A stretch of DNA of 64,000 nt from Marinobacter sp. 2_MG-2023 (GTDB lineage: Bacteria > Pseudomonadota > Gammaproteobacteria > Pseudomonadales > Oleiphilaceae), in contig NZ_JAUOPH010000002.1 of NCBI RefSeq assembly GCF_030546935.1, positions 310,001-374,000 of the forward strand, written 5' to 3'. The notes beneath the pieces are model-generated. The model had not been told where the DNA came from, made no database searches, and saw only the letters and a program-made list of their open reading frames with translations. This document shows positions 54,992-64,000 of this stretch, piece after piece. The translations under genes and the position numbers were made by a program. Within the stretch, counting starts at the first letter, position 1; each line of letters starts with the position of its first letter.

Positions 54992-57067
54992 ATGAAAAAC
55001 AGAGCCGGAAGAATCGGTATGGGACAGGGAGGCAACAAACTCGTTGCCGCCCTGATCGCCTCGCTGATCGCACTCACCGTCCTGCTCGTTGTGGTCCTGT
55101 TTATCATTAACAGGGACAGCCAGAACGATCAGGAATACATCGCCAACACCGCTGAGCTCAGGGTGCTTTCACAGGAAATCGCGAAAAACGCCACTGAGGC
55201 CGCCGGCGGTACCGCCGAGGCATTCGACCAGTTGCGTCGCTCCCGCGATGAATTCCAGCAGCTCTGGGCCAACGTGACCGAAGGCAACCCGGCAACCGGC
55301 CTGCCTCCCAGCGAACTGGCCCGCGACAGTGGTGTTCAGCAGCACTGGAATTCGGTGCGCGAGAATGCCGACAGCATCCTGACAACTCAGGACGCCGTGC
55401 TCGGCCTACACGAAGTAGCGCGTACCCTGAACGAAACCATCCCCCAGCTTCAGGTTGAGTACGACGACATCGTACAAATCCTGCTGGACAGCGATGCACC
55501 CGCAGAACAAATCGCGCTGGCACAACGCCAGTCCCTGCTTGCGGAACGGATCGTTCGCTCGGTAAACAACGTTCTTTCTGGTGACGAAGATGCCGTAATC
55601 GCCGCCGACCGTTTTGGTCGCGACGCCAGTCTGTTTGGCCGCGTACTTATGGGCCAGCTTAATGGCAACCCTGCCATGGGCATTTCTCAGGTAGATGACG
55701 AAGACGCCATCTATGGCCTTGAAGCCGTTGATGAGTTGTTTGAATTCGTATCCCAGAACGTAGACGCTATCCTTGAAGCTTCTCCCGACCTCTTCAAGGT
55801 GCGTACGGCAGCCAGCGATATCTTCCAGAATTCCGAGATCCTGCTCTCTGAGCTATCGACTCTGGCAGAAAACTTCCGTGGCGAAAGCGGCTCGCGTGTT
55901 GTAAGCCCGACGCTCGCCTTTATCATTCTGGCAGCCATGGTCGCCATGGTTGTATTTATCGGTCTGGCCCTCTACCGCGAAGCTCAAGCGCGTCTGGCAA
56001 CGACTCAGGAACAGAACGAGCAGAACCAGAATGCTATCTTGCGTCTTCTGGACGAACTGGCTGACCTGGCTGATGGTGACCTTACCGCGGAAGCAACGGT
56101 AACCGAGGACTTCACCGGTGCGATCGCTGACTCCATTAACTACGCGATCGATCAGATGCGGGGACTGGTTCAGGCGATTCGTGGCACGGCAGTTCGTGTG
56201 GCCTCAGCGGCCCAGGAAACCCAGTCTACGGCGATGCACCTTGCAGATGCTTCTGAGCATCAGGCCCAGGAAATTGCCGGTGCTTCTGCGGCGGTTAACG
56301 AAATGGCCGTATCCATCGACCAGGTTTCGTCCAACGCCGCCGAATCCTCTGCGGTTGCGGAGCGCTCGGTTGCCATCGCCAAGAAAGGCGCTGAAGTGGT
56401 ACAGAACACCATCCGCGGCATGGATAACATCCGTGAGCAGATCCAGGAAACATCCAAACGGATCAAACGTCTGGGTGAATCTTCCCAGGAGATCGGTGAT
56501 ATCGTATCTCTGATCAACGACATTGCCGACCAAACCAACATTCTGTCTCTGAACGCTGCAATCCAGGCCTCCATGGCCGGTGACGCGGGTCGAGGCTTCG
56601 CGGTTGTTGCTGACGAAGTTCAGCGCCTTGCGGAACGTTCCTCTGCGGCAACCAAGCAGATTGAAGCGCTGGTTAAGACGATCCAGTCTGACACCAACGA
56701 AGCCGTTATTTCGATGGAACACACCACTGCCGAGGTAGTTCGTGGTGCACGGCTGGCACAAGACGCGGGTATCGCCCTCGAGGAAATCGAGAACGTATCC
56801 ATGAGTCTTGCGGAGCTGATTCAGAACATCTCCAACGCCGCACGTCAGCAGTCGTCCTCTGCAGCGCACATCTCCAACACGATGAACGTTATCCAGGAAA
56901 TCACTTCCCAGACGTCGTCCGGCACCAACGCGACTGCGAAATCTATCGGGAATCTGGCAGAAATGGCGTCCGAGCTGCGGTCTTCCGTTGCCGGCTTTAC
57001 GCTGCCTGAAGAAGACCTGGTAGACCACGAGGAAGAGGAAGACAGCAACGTTCCGGTGGTGAGCTGA
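54992..57067 (+). CDS. pilJ: Type IV pilus chemoreceptor PilJ
   Basis: A 691-residue receptor. TM1 is at about 16-38, the periplasmic helical region spans about 40-305 and TM2 about 308-328, followed by a HAMP and the signalling helix hairpin with tip [39 protein letters not shown]. The IQASMAG variation from the common IEAARAG tip is typical of PilJ. The tail ends acidic (EEDSNVPVVS). Confidence 0.95.
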   Translation: MKNRAGRIGMGQGGNKLVAALIASLIALTVLLVVVLFIINRDSQNDQEYIANTAELRVLSQEIAKNATEAAGGTAEAFDQLRRSRDEFQQLWANVTEGNPATGLPPSELARDSGVQQHWNSVRENADSILTTQDAVLGLHEVARTLNETIPQLQVEYDDIVQILLDSDAPAEQIALAQRQSLLAERIVRSVNNVLSGDEDAVIAADRFGRDASLFGRVLMGQLNGNPAMGISQVDDEDAIYGLEAVDELFEFVSQNVDAILEASPDLFKVRTAASDIFQNSEILLSELSTLAENFRGESGSRVVSPTLAFIILAAMVAMVVFIGLALYREAQARLATTQEQNEQNQNAILRLLDELADLADGDLTAEATVTEDFTGAIADSINYAIDQMRGLVQAIRGTAVRVASAAQETQSTAMHLADASEHQAQEIAGASAAVNEMAVSIDQVSSNAAESSAVAERSVAIAKKGAEVVQNTIRGMDNIREQIQETSKRIKRLGESSQEIGDIVSLINDIADQTNILSLNAAIQASMAGDAGRGFAVVADEVQRLAERSSAATKQIEALVKTIQSDTNEAVISMEHTTAEVVRGARLAQDAGIALEEIENVSMSLAELIQNISNAARQQSSSAAHISNTMNVIQEITSQTSSGTNATAKSIGNLAEMASELRSSVAGFTLPEEDLVDHEEEEDSNVPVVS

Positions 57068-57094
57068 TACACAGCCTGAGGCTAATGGCGGTTT

Positions 57095-57994
57095 ATGTCT
57101 GAGCTTCACAACAATCCGTCAGCTGCCGAAAGTACCTGGTTTCTGCGCCGTCTTCCTGACATGGACGAGGCGCAGTTCAACCAGTGGCAGAAACTGCTGG
57201 AGCATCGCACGGGCATGACGCTGCCTTCAGAGCGTCGCTCATTTCTGGAGACCAACCTGGCCATCCGGATGCGCGAAATAGGCTACAGCAGTTATCAGGC
57301 TTACTACGAAGCGATCGTTCGAGGGCCAGATGCCATACGGGAGTGGTCGACACTGGTTGACCGGCTAACGGTTCAGGAAACCCGTTTTTTCCGTGATCCC
57401 GACGCCTTCCGGCTGGTCGCCGACTATATTCTTACGCGGCCCAGAGAGCAGTTACGGAAGCAAGCGCTTGAAGCCTGGAGTGTCGGATGCTCCACCGGTG
57501 AAGAACCCTACACTCTTGCGATGGTTCTGAACGAGTGTATGAGCCAGCTGGCACTGCAGCCGCTGTACGGCGTAACCGGCTCGGATATCAGTTCGCCGGT
57601 AATTGAGAAGGCCCGGACTGGCCAGTTTAATGCCCGCAAGCTTCTGGGCATGGAAGAGCACATGAAGACCCGGTATTTTCGCCCGGCCGAGCGCAATACC
57701 GTTGAAATTATTAAGAGCATCCGGGAGAGGGTCTGCTTTACCAGACTGAATGTGTTGGATCTGGATAAGGCACCCATGCACGGGATGAACATTATTTTCT
57801 GCCAGAATCTGCTGATTTATTTCCGTCGCTGGCGCCGGCGGGACATTGTCAGGCGACTTGCAGAGCGGCTGGCGCCCGGGGGACTACTGGTTCTGGGCCA
57901 GGGAGAGCTGACCGATTGGCAGCCCCCAGGCCTGCAAAGAGTACCCTCGGAACATGTACTGGCGTGGATAAAGCGCCAGACTGACGAAGAATAA
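57095..57994 (+). CDS. pilK: CheR-type methyltransferase PilK
   Basis: A 299-residue SAM methyltransferase: N-terminal helical domain (FNQWQKLLEHRTGMTLPSER), SAM loop VGCSTGEEPYTLAMVL, GSDISSPVIEKARTG and IIFCQNLLIYFRRWRR. It methylates PilJ glutamates. A matching demethylase (chpB) would lie beyond the window end. Confidence 0.95.
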   Translation: MSELHNNPSAAESTWFLRRLPDMDEAQFNQWQKLLEHRTGMTLPSERRSFLETNLAIRMREIGYSSYQAYYEAIVRGPDAIREWSTLVDRLTVQETRFFRDPDAFRLVADYILTRPREQLRKQALEAWSVGCSTGEEPYTLAMVLNECMSQLALQPLYGVTGSDISSPVIEKARTGQFNARKLLGMEEHMKTRYFRPAERNTVEIIKSIRERVCFTRLNVLDLDKAPMHGMNIIFCQNLLIYFRRWRRRDIVRRLAERLAPGGLLVLGQGELTDWQPPGLQRVPSEHVLAWIKRQTDEE

Positions 57995-58005
57995 CCGGAG
58001 AGGTT

Positions 58006-61000
58006 ATGGGCAACCACCATGACAGCATCGCCCTCGACTGGGTTCGGGGCGAGATACAGGATACGCTGACTCAGGGTCAGCACGCGCTGGAAGCGTATGT
58101 CGAGAATCGTGACGACACCGCTCGCCTGCGCTTCTGCCTGAATTATCTCCATCAGGTGCATGGCACTCTGAAGATGGTCGAGCTTTACGGTGCAGCCCTG
58201 CTGACCGAGGAAATGGAAAAGCTTACTCAGGCGGTACTGAATAACAGCGTCACTAGTGTGGACGAAGCCGTTAATGTCCTGATGCAGTCTATTCTTCAGC
58301 TCCCGCAGTATCTGGAACATCTGGGCAGTAGCCAGGATGATTTCCCGATGGTGCTGCTACCTTTGCTGAACGACCTCCGCGCAGCCCGTGGCGAACCCCT
58401 GCTCTCTGACACGTCTCTGTTCAAGCCCGACCTGACTGCATCGCGCATGTCCGTGGCAGGCAATGTTTCCCAGCGCCTGCAGGACCCGACAGTACTTGGT
58501 CACATCCGCAAGCTGCGCCAGATGTACCAGTTTGCGCTTGCCGGAGTTATTCGCGAAGAAGACCTGAACGCACAGTTTGCCTACCTGCAAAAAGTGATTC
58601 ATCGTCTTGTTCGTCTATGCCAGCAGACCCCTCGCGGCGAACTCTGGAAAGCGGCCGCAGCGTTTGTAGAAACGCTCCAGGCCAGAGCAAACCCGGTCAA
58701 CGCTGCGGTTAAATCCCTGCTGCGAAACCTCGACAGTGAGATCCGTAGTCTCATAGACGAACATACCGACATCCTTGCACAGCCGGCACCCGACGCACTG
58801 CTCAAACACCTGCTTTATTACGTTGCCCGGGCTCGTGACCTGGACTCCGAAAAAGTTCGTGATCTGCGCAAACGCTATCAACTCGAGAATGCCCTGCCCT
58901 CTGAGGATGACGTAGATGCAGCCAGGAGCCGCGTTTCTGGCCCTGGACGTGAAGCCATTCACTCTGTGGTCAGCGCGCTCAATGAAGAGCTTGCCAAGCT
59001 GAAAGATCAGCTGGACCTGTTTGTTCGCTCAGACGAGCGCCAGAACAGTGAGTTGGAGGACCTTTTACCCGGTTTGGTGCAGGTAGGTAACACACTTGCG
59101 GTACTGGGCCTGGGAATTCCGCGGAAAGTTATTACCGAGCAGATGGAGCTGGTTGAGAAACTCAGCGCCCAAAGCGAACCGGTTGACGATGGCACCTTGA
59201 TGGACATCGCCGGCGCTCTGCTCTACGTGGAAGCCAGCCTCGCCAGCCTGGACAGCGATCGACAGCCAGAGCTTTCAGAAAACAGCGGCGACAATCTGCC
59301 CTCCAACAAAGGTTCCCTTGAACTTGGAGAGGCCAGCAGCGCCCTCCTGCGGGAATCCCGTAATACCTTGGAGCAGGTCAAATCTGCTGTCATTAACTTT
59401 ATTGCCTCCCAGTGGGATACCCGTGAAATTGAGCACGTCCCCGGTCTGCTCCACAGCATTCGCGGCGGCCTGAGCCTTGTTCCCCTGGAACGCGTGGCCA
59501 GCATGCTCGCCTCTGCCGAGCGCTATATTTCAGATGTTCTGCTCAGCGACAAACACGTCCCCGACTGGAAGCAGTTGGATACGCTCGCCGACGCGGTCAC
59601 CAGTATCGAGTACTATCTGGAACGCCTTGCTGAAGGCATCAGCGATAACGAAGACGTCCTGAGAATCGCTGAAGAAAGTCTCACGCGCCTTGGCTTCCCG
59701 ATAGGGGAAGAACCGACCTGGGGCAACGAACAACTCACCCATGACGACGCGCCCGTTAAAGAAGCGGCCGAAGATAGCGTCGTGCCTGCTGAGCAAACTG
59801 AAGCCAAGGCAGCGGATGGGGACCTTCTCGATGAAGAGATTCTCGGAATCTTTGTTGAAGAAGCCGAGGAAGTCCTGCAGACCATCCACGAATTTTATCC
59901 CCGTCTGCGGCAAAACCACGACGATCGCCCGGCACTGACAGAAGTTCGCCGCGCCTTCCATACACTCAAAGGCAGTGGTCGTCTGGTTGGCGCAAGCAGC
60001 CTTGCAGAGCTTGCGTGGTCGGTAGAAGACCTGCTTAACCGGGTCATTGACCAGAGCATCAAACCGAATGACGACCTGTTCACTTTGCTGGACGAGGTCA
60101 TCGCGCGTATCCCGTCATTGATTCAAGAGTTCCGTGAGGGCCTTGTAACAGGTGATGTAGCCGGGCTGACCGGGCGTGCGGAGTCAATGACCACAACTCG
60201 CCGCAGCGACAGTGAACCCACCTTTGCACCTGACGAACGGGCGGAAGAACCAGCGCACGAGGAAATCCCGGAGCTGGAAGAGGCGGTCAGCAACGACCAG
60301 CAAGACGATCTGATTGACGATGAAATCCTCGAAATCTTCATCGAGGAAGCCGGCGAGGTTCTGGATACCATCCGCGAATACCTGCCCATGCTTCTTCGCC
60401 AGCACGATGACCGGAGCGCCCTTTCCGAAGTGCGCCGTGCGTTCCATACCCTGAAGGGTAGTGGCCGCATGGTCGGTGCCCTGGTGGTCGGCGAGCTGGC
60501 CTGGTCTGTAGAAAACATGCTGAACCGCGTCATCGACGGCAGCATTTTCATGAACGACGATATTGCTAACCTGCTGGACGAGGCCACCAGCGTTCTTCCA
60601 GCCCTGGTAAGTGATTTCGAGAACCATCAGCCTCCTTCAATTGATAGCGCTGGCCTGCAGGAGCGCGCCACGGCACTGGCCAATGGAGAAATTCCCGATG
60701 CCAGCGCCATGCCAACGGCTGAAACCGAAGGCGTGGCCGGTAGCAGTGCAGTGGAGACGGCCGAACCAGCCTACGATGCAGATGAGAGTGGCGTTGACCC
60801 GGTACTACTCGATATTTTCCAGAGTGAAACCGAAACCCACCTGCAAACACTGAATGAGTTTTTGGACTCAGCCGGCGACAAGGTCAGCGTCTCCTACACT
60901 GACAGCCTTTCTCGGGCTCTACATACTCTCAAGGGCAGTGCCCATACAGCGGGGATCGCCCCAATTGCAGCGATTATTGCTCCGCTCGAAGGCTTCATCA

Positions 61001-64000
61001 AGGAATCCCGTGCCCAGAACTTGCGCGCCGATCGCGATGTACTATCGCTGATAGAAAGTGCCTGCGATTTCCTGACAAAGGGATTGGCCCAGATTCGCAG
61101 AGATCCACAGGCTTCACTGGATGGCACCGAAGCGTTCCTGGAAAAACTGGAACAGGTCTCCAACGAAAGGCTCCGCACATACAACGAGGAACCGAGGCCT
61201 GACGGAGAGCAGCCGGCACCCTCACAGCTCTTGCAGCTGTTCCTTAATGAAGGCCTGGACGTTGTTCTCGATGCTGACCTTATTCTTGATCAGCTGGCGG
61301 ATAATCCACAGGATACCCAACCGCTCACCCGTCTCAACGCCGAACTGGCGCAACTTACCGATGCAGCGACCGATGCCGGCCTGCCCGATGTTGCCGCTCT
61401 GTCTGAAGCATTGCAGGAAGTATACGAAGCGACCATCATCCGGAATGCAACACCGGAGGAATATTTCTTCCCGACGCTTCGCAATGCCCATGAACATCTG
61501 ATCAATATGATGGATCAGGCCGCAGCCGGCCTGGCAGTTGAGTCGGGGGACGAACTGGTTTCCGAGCTGGAAGCCCTCGCCCGATCATTGTCTGGACAAG
61601 ACACCAGCGCCTTCGACCAGGAATTCACCGAAGACCTGGAAGAAATCGATCTCAGCTTTGACATGGAGGAACTGGGAGCCCTCGAAGCTGAAACGACCGA
61701 CGCAGACCAGCAACCACCGTCCGACCTGCCTTTGCCGGAAACGTCCGAGAGCGAACTGGACGAAGAGCTTGCCGAAATATTCCTCGATGAAGCCCGTGAC
61801 CTCATCGACAGTACAGCCGATGCACTGCAGAGCTGGAGCGAATCTACCGGTAATCAGGATATTCTGCGCCTCCTTCAACGCGACCTGCACACCCTGAAAG
61901 GGGGCGCACGTCTGGCCGACATTCCATCGGTCGGTGACTTGTCCCACGAGCTTGAAAACCTCTTTGAAGGTCTCACCGAACAGCGGCTGTCGGTCAACGA
62001 CGAACTGTCGGATCTGCTTTTCCGCTGCCATGATCGCCTGGCTGGCATGGTAGAAAGTATGGAGGCGAAAGAGCTTCCACGACCGGCCCCGGATCTGATC
62101 AGCGAAATCCGCGTCTATATGGACAATACAAGCGGCTCGCGTCCGGTTACCGATGTTGCTGTTTCAGACGCCGGGCTCATTGAACCCGAAGCCGAGGAAG
62201 CAGTACTTCCTGAACCTCAAACTGAAGAAGTTGAAGAGGCCGCCGGTAGCGAGGATGAAACCTACCTCTCGCACATGGATCCGGAGCTTACCGGCATTTT
62301 CCTGGAAGAAGCTTACGACCTGATCAACTCCACAGGCAGTGCGCTGCACACCTGGAGTGAAGATCCGTCGAACCGTTCCGTAGCCGCAGAACTCCAGCGG
62401 GACGTGCACACCCTCAAGGGTGGTGCGCGTATGGCCGGCGTGGACGCTATTGGTGATCTGACGCACGTACTTGAAGATCTCTTCGAGAAAGTGGCGGAGG
62501 GGCAGCTTGAATCCAGCAATGCCATGACCGATCTGCTGTTCGCCTGCCACGACAGGCTGGCGCAGATGGTTGAGCAGGTAGCGACTCAAAAGCCCTGCCC
62601 ACCAGCCAATGAACTGGTAGACCAGGTTGAAACCATTCTCCGCGGTGAATCCGTGCCCGAGGATGCTGCTGACAGAAGCGATGCCGAGCCACTACCCGAA
62701 ATCACTCACGCTGAAGTGCCTGCGGAAGACAGCGACGAAGAACTCACCAATATCTTCCTCGATGAAGGTAACGAGATCCACGCTGCTATCAGCGAATGTC
62801 TCGACCAGTGGCGCGAAGACCCGCTCGCAATGGACGGCGTCGCTCAGCTTCAGCAGGAGTTGCACACACTCAAAGGCGGGGCGCGGCTATCCGATTTGGA
62901 CCCCATTGCCGAACTGGCGGATGGCTGGCTGGACGCATTGGATTCGCTGATCTCCAGCCCCGGCAACCAGAAGCTTCTTTTAGCGCTCAGCGACCGTGGC
63001 CTGGCTGACCTGACGTCCATGCTCGCCGCGCTCGAACAAGGTACAGAGCCGGCTGCCGATCTCGAGCTTCTTGCCATCTTCAACAGCATCCAAAACCCTG
63101 ATGAGGCCAGCGGCGACCTTTCAGAGGAGCAGACTGCTGCAGCAGATCAGGAAACGGTTGATCCGGAAATACTGGAAATCTTCCTGGAAGAGGCCGTTGA
63201 AATCATGGATCAGCTTGAACAGATCCTTGATGACTGGCGTAAAGAGCCCTCCAGCAATCATTTCAATCACGAAGCGCAGCGCGCTCTGCACACACTCAAA
63301 GGTGGCGCCCGTTTATCCCAGATATCTGTGCTGGGTGATAGCGCACACAACTTTGAAACCAGTCTGATAGAACTGGATGGCAAAGCGCCAGATGAAAGCC
63401 AGTGGCAGGCCATTACCGAACACCATGACGGCATCATCGCGTTGGTGGCGAGTGTACGTGAACGTTTCGAATCTGGCGCAGCGACACAAAAGCAGCTGAG
63501 CGAAGCTACCGCGGCAACCGAGGTTCAGACGCAACCGGAAGTATCAGCAGATCAGGACACAACCGTCACTCCGGCAGAGCCTGCGCCCAAGCCCGTACTG
63601 GCAAAAGCACCGGCAAAGAACCGGAAAAAGGCTGCAGATGCACAACGCACCGCTGCGCAGGAAACTATCCGGGTATCTGCACCTCTGCTGGATGATCTGG
63701 TCAACCTGGCAGGCGAAACCAGTATTACCCGTGGCCGACTGGAGCAGCAAAGCAGTGATTTCGGCCACACACTGGATGAGATGGCCGCAACTATTGAGCG
63801 CTTACGCGAACAGTTGCGCCGGATGGACATTGAAACAGAGGCCCAGATTCTCTTCAGTGCTGAAAAAGAGCATGGCCCGGATTACGGCGATGACTTCGAT
63901 CCGCTGGAAATGGACCGCTACTCGTCCATTCAGCAATTGTCCCGGGCTTTGACCGAGTCATCATCGGATCTGGCAGATTTGCGCGAGACACTATCTGATC
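58006..64000 (+). CDS. chpA: Giant chemotaxis kinase ChpA/PilL, N-terminal part (runs off window)
   Basis: The ATG at 58006 (GGAGAGG upstream) opens a frame that has no stop to base 64000, giving 1998 codons so far. The visible part is a string of histidine phosphotransfer domains. HTLKG boxes are at H652, H814 and H973 (with KGS) and at H1295, H1468, H1620 and H1762 (with KGG). Two weaker sites occur earlier, VHGTLKM at H52 and LHSIRGGLS at H483. Acidic linkers separate the domains. From about residue 1885 the dimerisation segment begins (IRVSAPLLDDLVNLAGETSI), so the ATPase, CheW-like and receiver domains should follow. This matches the Pseudomonas ChpA plan. Confidence 0.95.
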   Translation, partial: MGNHHDSIALDWVRGEIQDTLTQGQHALEAYVENRDDTARLRFCLNYLHQVHGTLKMVELYGAALLTEEMEKLTQAVLNNSVTSVDEAVNVLMQSILQLPQYLEHLGSSQDDFPMVLLPLLNDLRAARGEPLLSDTSLFKPDLTASRMSVAGNVSQRLQDPTVLGHIRKLRQMYQFALAGVIREEDLNAQFAYLQKVIHRLVRLCQQTPRGELWKAAAAFVETLQARANPVNAAVKSLLRNLDSEIRSLIDEHTDILAQPAPDALLKHLLYYVARARDLDSEKVRDLRKRYQLENALPSEDDVDAARSRVSGPGREAIHSVVSALNEELAKLKDQLDLFVRSDERQNSELEDLLPGLVQVGNTLAVLGLGIPRKVITEQMELVEKLSAQSEPVDDGTLMDIAGALLYVEASLASLDSDRQPELSENSGDNLPSNKGSLELGEASSALLRESRNTLEQVKSAVINFIASQWDTREIEHVPGLLHSIRGGLSLVPLERVASMLASAERYISDVLLSDKHVPDWKQLDTLADAVTSIEYYLERLAEGISDNEDVLRIAEESLTRLGFPIGEEPTWGNEQLTHDDAPVKEAAEDSVVPAEQTEAKAADGDLLDEEILGIFVEEAEEVLQTIHEFYPRLRQNHDDRPALTEVRRAFHTLKGSGRLVGASSLAELAWSVEDLLNRVIDQSIKPNDDLFTLLDEVIARIPSLIQEFREGLVTGDVAGLTGRAESMTTTRRSDSEPTFAPDERAEEPAHEEIPELEEAVSNDQQDDLIDDEILEIFIEEAGEVLDTIREYLPMLLRQHDDRSALSEVRRAFHTLKGSGRMVGALVVGELAWSVENMLNRVIDGSIFMNDDIANLLDEATSVLPALVSDFENHQPPSIDSAGLQERATALANGEIPDASAMPTAETEGVAGSSAVETAEPAYDADESGVDPVLLDIFQSETETHLQTLNEFLDSAGDKVSVSYTDSLSRALHTLKGSAHTAGIAPIAAIIAPLEGFIKESRAQNLRADRDVLSLIESACDFLTKGLAQIRRDPQASLDGTEAFLEKLEQVSNERLRTYNEEPRPDGEQPAPSQLLQLFLNEGLDVVLDADLILDQLADNPQDTQPLTRLNAELAQLTDAATDAGLPDVAALSEALQEVYEATIIRNATPEEYFFPTLRNAHEHLINMMDQAAAGLAVESGDELVSELEALARSLSGQDTSAFDQEFTEDLEEIDLSFDMEELGALEAETTDADQQPPSDLPLPETSESELDEELAEIFLDEARDLIDSTADALQSWSESTGNQDILRLLQRDLHTLKGGARLADIPSVGDLSHELENLFEGLTEQRLSVNDELSDLLFRCHDRLAGMVESMEAKELPRPAPDLISEIRVYMDNTSGSRPVTDVAVSDAGLIEPEAEEAVLPEPQTEEVEEAAGSEDETYLSHMDPELTGIFLEEAYDLINSTGSALHTWSEDPSNRSVAAELQRDVHTLKGGARMAGVDAIGDLTHVLEDLFEKVAEGQLESSNAMTDLLFACHDRLAQMVEQVATQKPCPPANELVDQVETILRGESVPEDAADRSDAEPLPEITHAEVPAEDSDEELTNIFLDEGNEIHAAISECLDQWREDPLAMDGVAQLQQELHTLKGGARLSDLDPIAELADGWLDALDSLISSPGNQKLLLALSDRGLADLTSMLAALEQGTEPAADLELLAIFNSIQNPDEASGDLSEEQTAAADQETVDPEILEIFLEEAVEIMDQLEQILDDWRKEPSSNHFNHEAQRALHTLKGGARLSQISVLGDSAHNFETSLIELDGKAPDESQWQAITEHHDGIIALVASVRERFESGAATQKQLSEATAATEVQTQPEVSADQDTTVTPAEPAPKPVLAKAPAKNRKKAADAQRTAAQETIRVSAPLLDDLVNLAGETSITRGRLEQQSSDFGHTLDEMAATIERLREQLRRMDIETEAQILFSAEKEHGPDYGDDFDPLEMDRYSSIQQLSRALTESSSDLADLRETLSD

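Overview
The window reads as a 64 kb stretch of a marine gammaproteobacterial chromosome, most likely Marinobacter or a close relative. This is inferred from gene content and from Pseudomonas-like gene order (pyrC'-pyrB-pyrR-ruvX-yqgE-tonB-gshB-pilGHIJK-chpA), from a dedicated 'marine' sortase system, and from protein style; no search was run. No rRNA, tRNA or CRISPR array was seen.

Layout. 1-8.2 kb: start of acnA, a chemoreceptor with an unusual membrane sensor, a SCO-type copper protein, a zinc-finger/TPR membrane protein facing a rhomboid protease, a small OmpA-like protein and three small envelope or lipid genes. 8.2-15.4 kb: a sortase cassette (class GN sortase and its VIT/VWA substrate) divergent from its own response regulator and histidine kinase, then a DUF3422 protein. 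15.4-18.1 kb: an AAA ATPase, a beta-barrel protein and a DUF883/holin-like pair. 18.1-24.8 kb: an AT-richer accessory island with a secreted HNH nuclease, a DUF3427-HNH nuclease, a transposase remnant, a zinc-ribbon membrane protein and a retron-like operon (structured leader RNA, reverse transcriptase, two-TM membrane protein). 24.8-42.4 kb: housekeeping genes (acyl-CoA-binding protein, greB, a two-component pair, hyi-glxR, rpoH, ftsYEX, rsmD, a desaturase, mutM, yrfG, hslR, hslO, pckA). 42.4-47.3 kb: a TRAP-type transporter set (fused permease, T-component lipoprotein, binding protein) with an HU gene set between its parts. 47.5-53.2 kb: pyrimidine and redox operon. 53.5-64 kb: type IV pilus chemosensory cluster pilGHIJK and a giant chpA that runs off the window.

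Two things stand out. The first is the retron-like operon: a sigma70-like promoter, a chain of hairpins, 9-nt complementary ends in the position of retron a1/a2, an RT with divergent motifs (VDD, CARRH, VHG) and a membrane partner that resembles the two-TM effector layout of type IV (Ec48-like) retrons. The second is a family of three dispersed elements (4442-4552, 10970-11088, 30742-30850). Each has an almost invariant 53-nt core closed by a 28-33 bp stem whose sequence is different in every copy yet still base-pairs, with nearly all imperfect pairs being G-U on the same strand. A fourth long hairpin with another loop lies at 6111-6190. One element sits inside the 5' region of the sortase substrate gene and makes its start uncertain.
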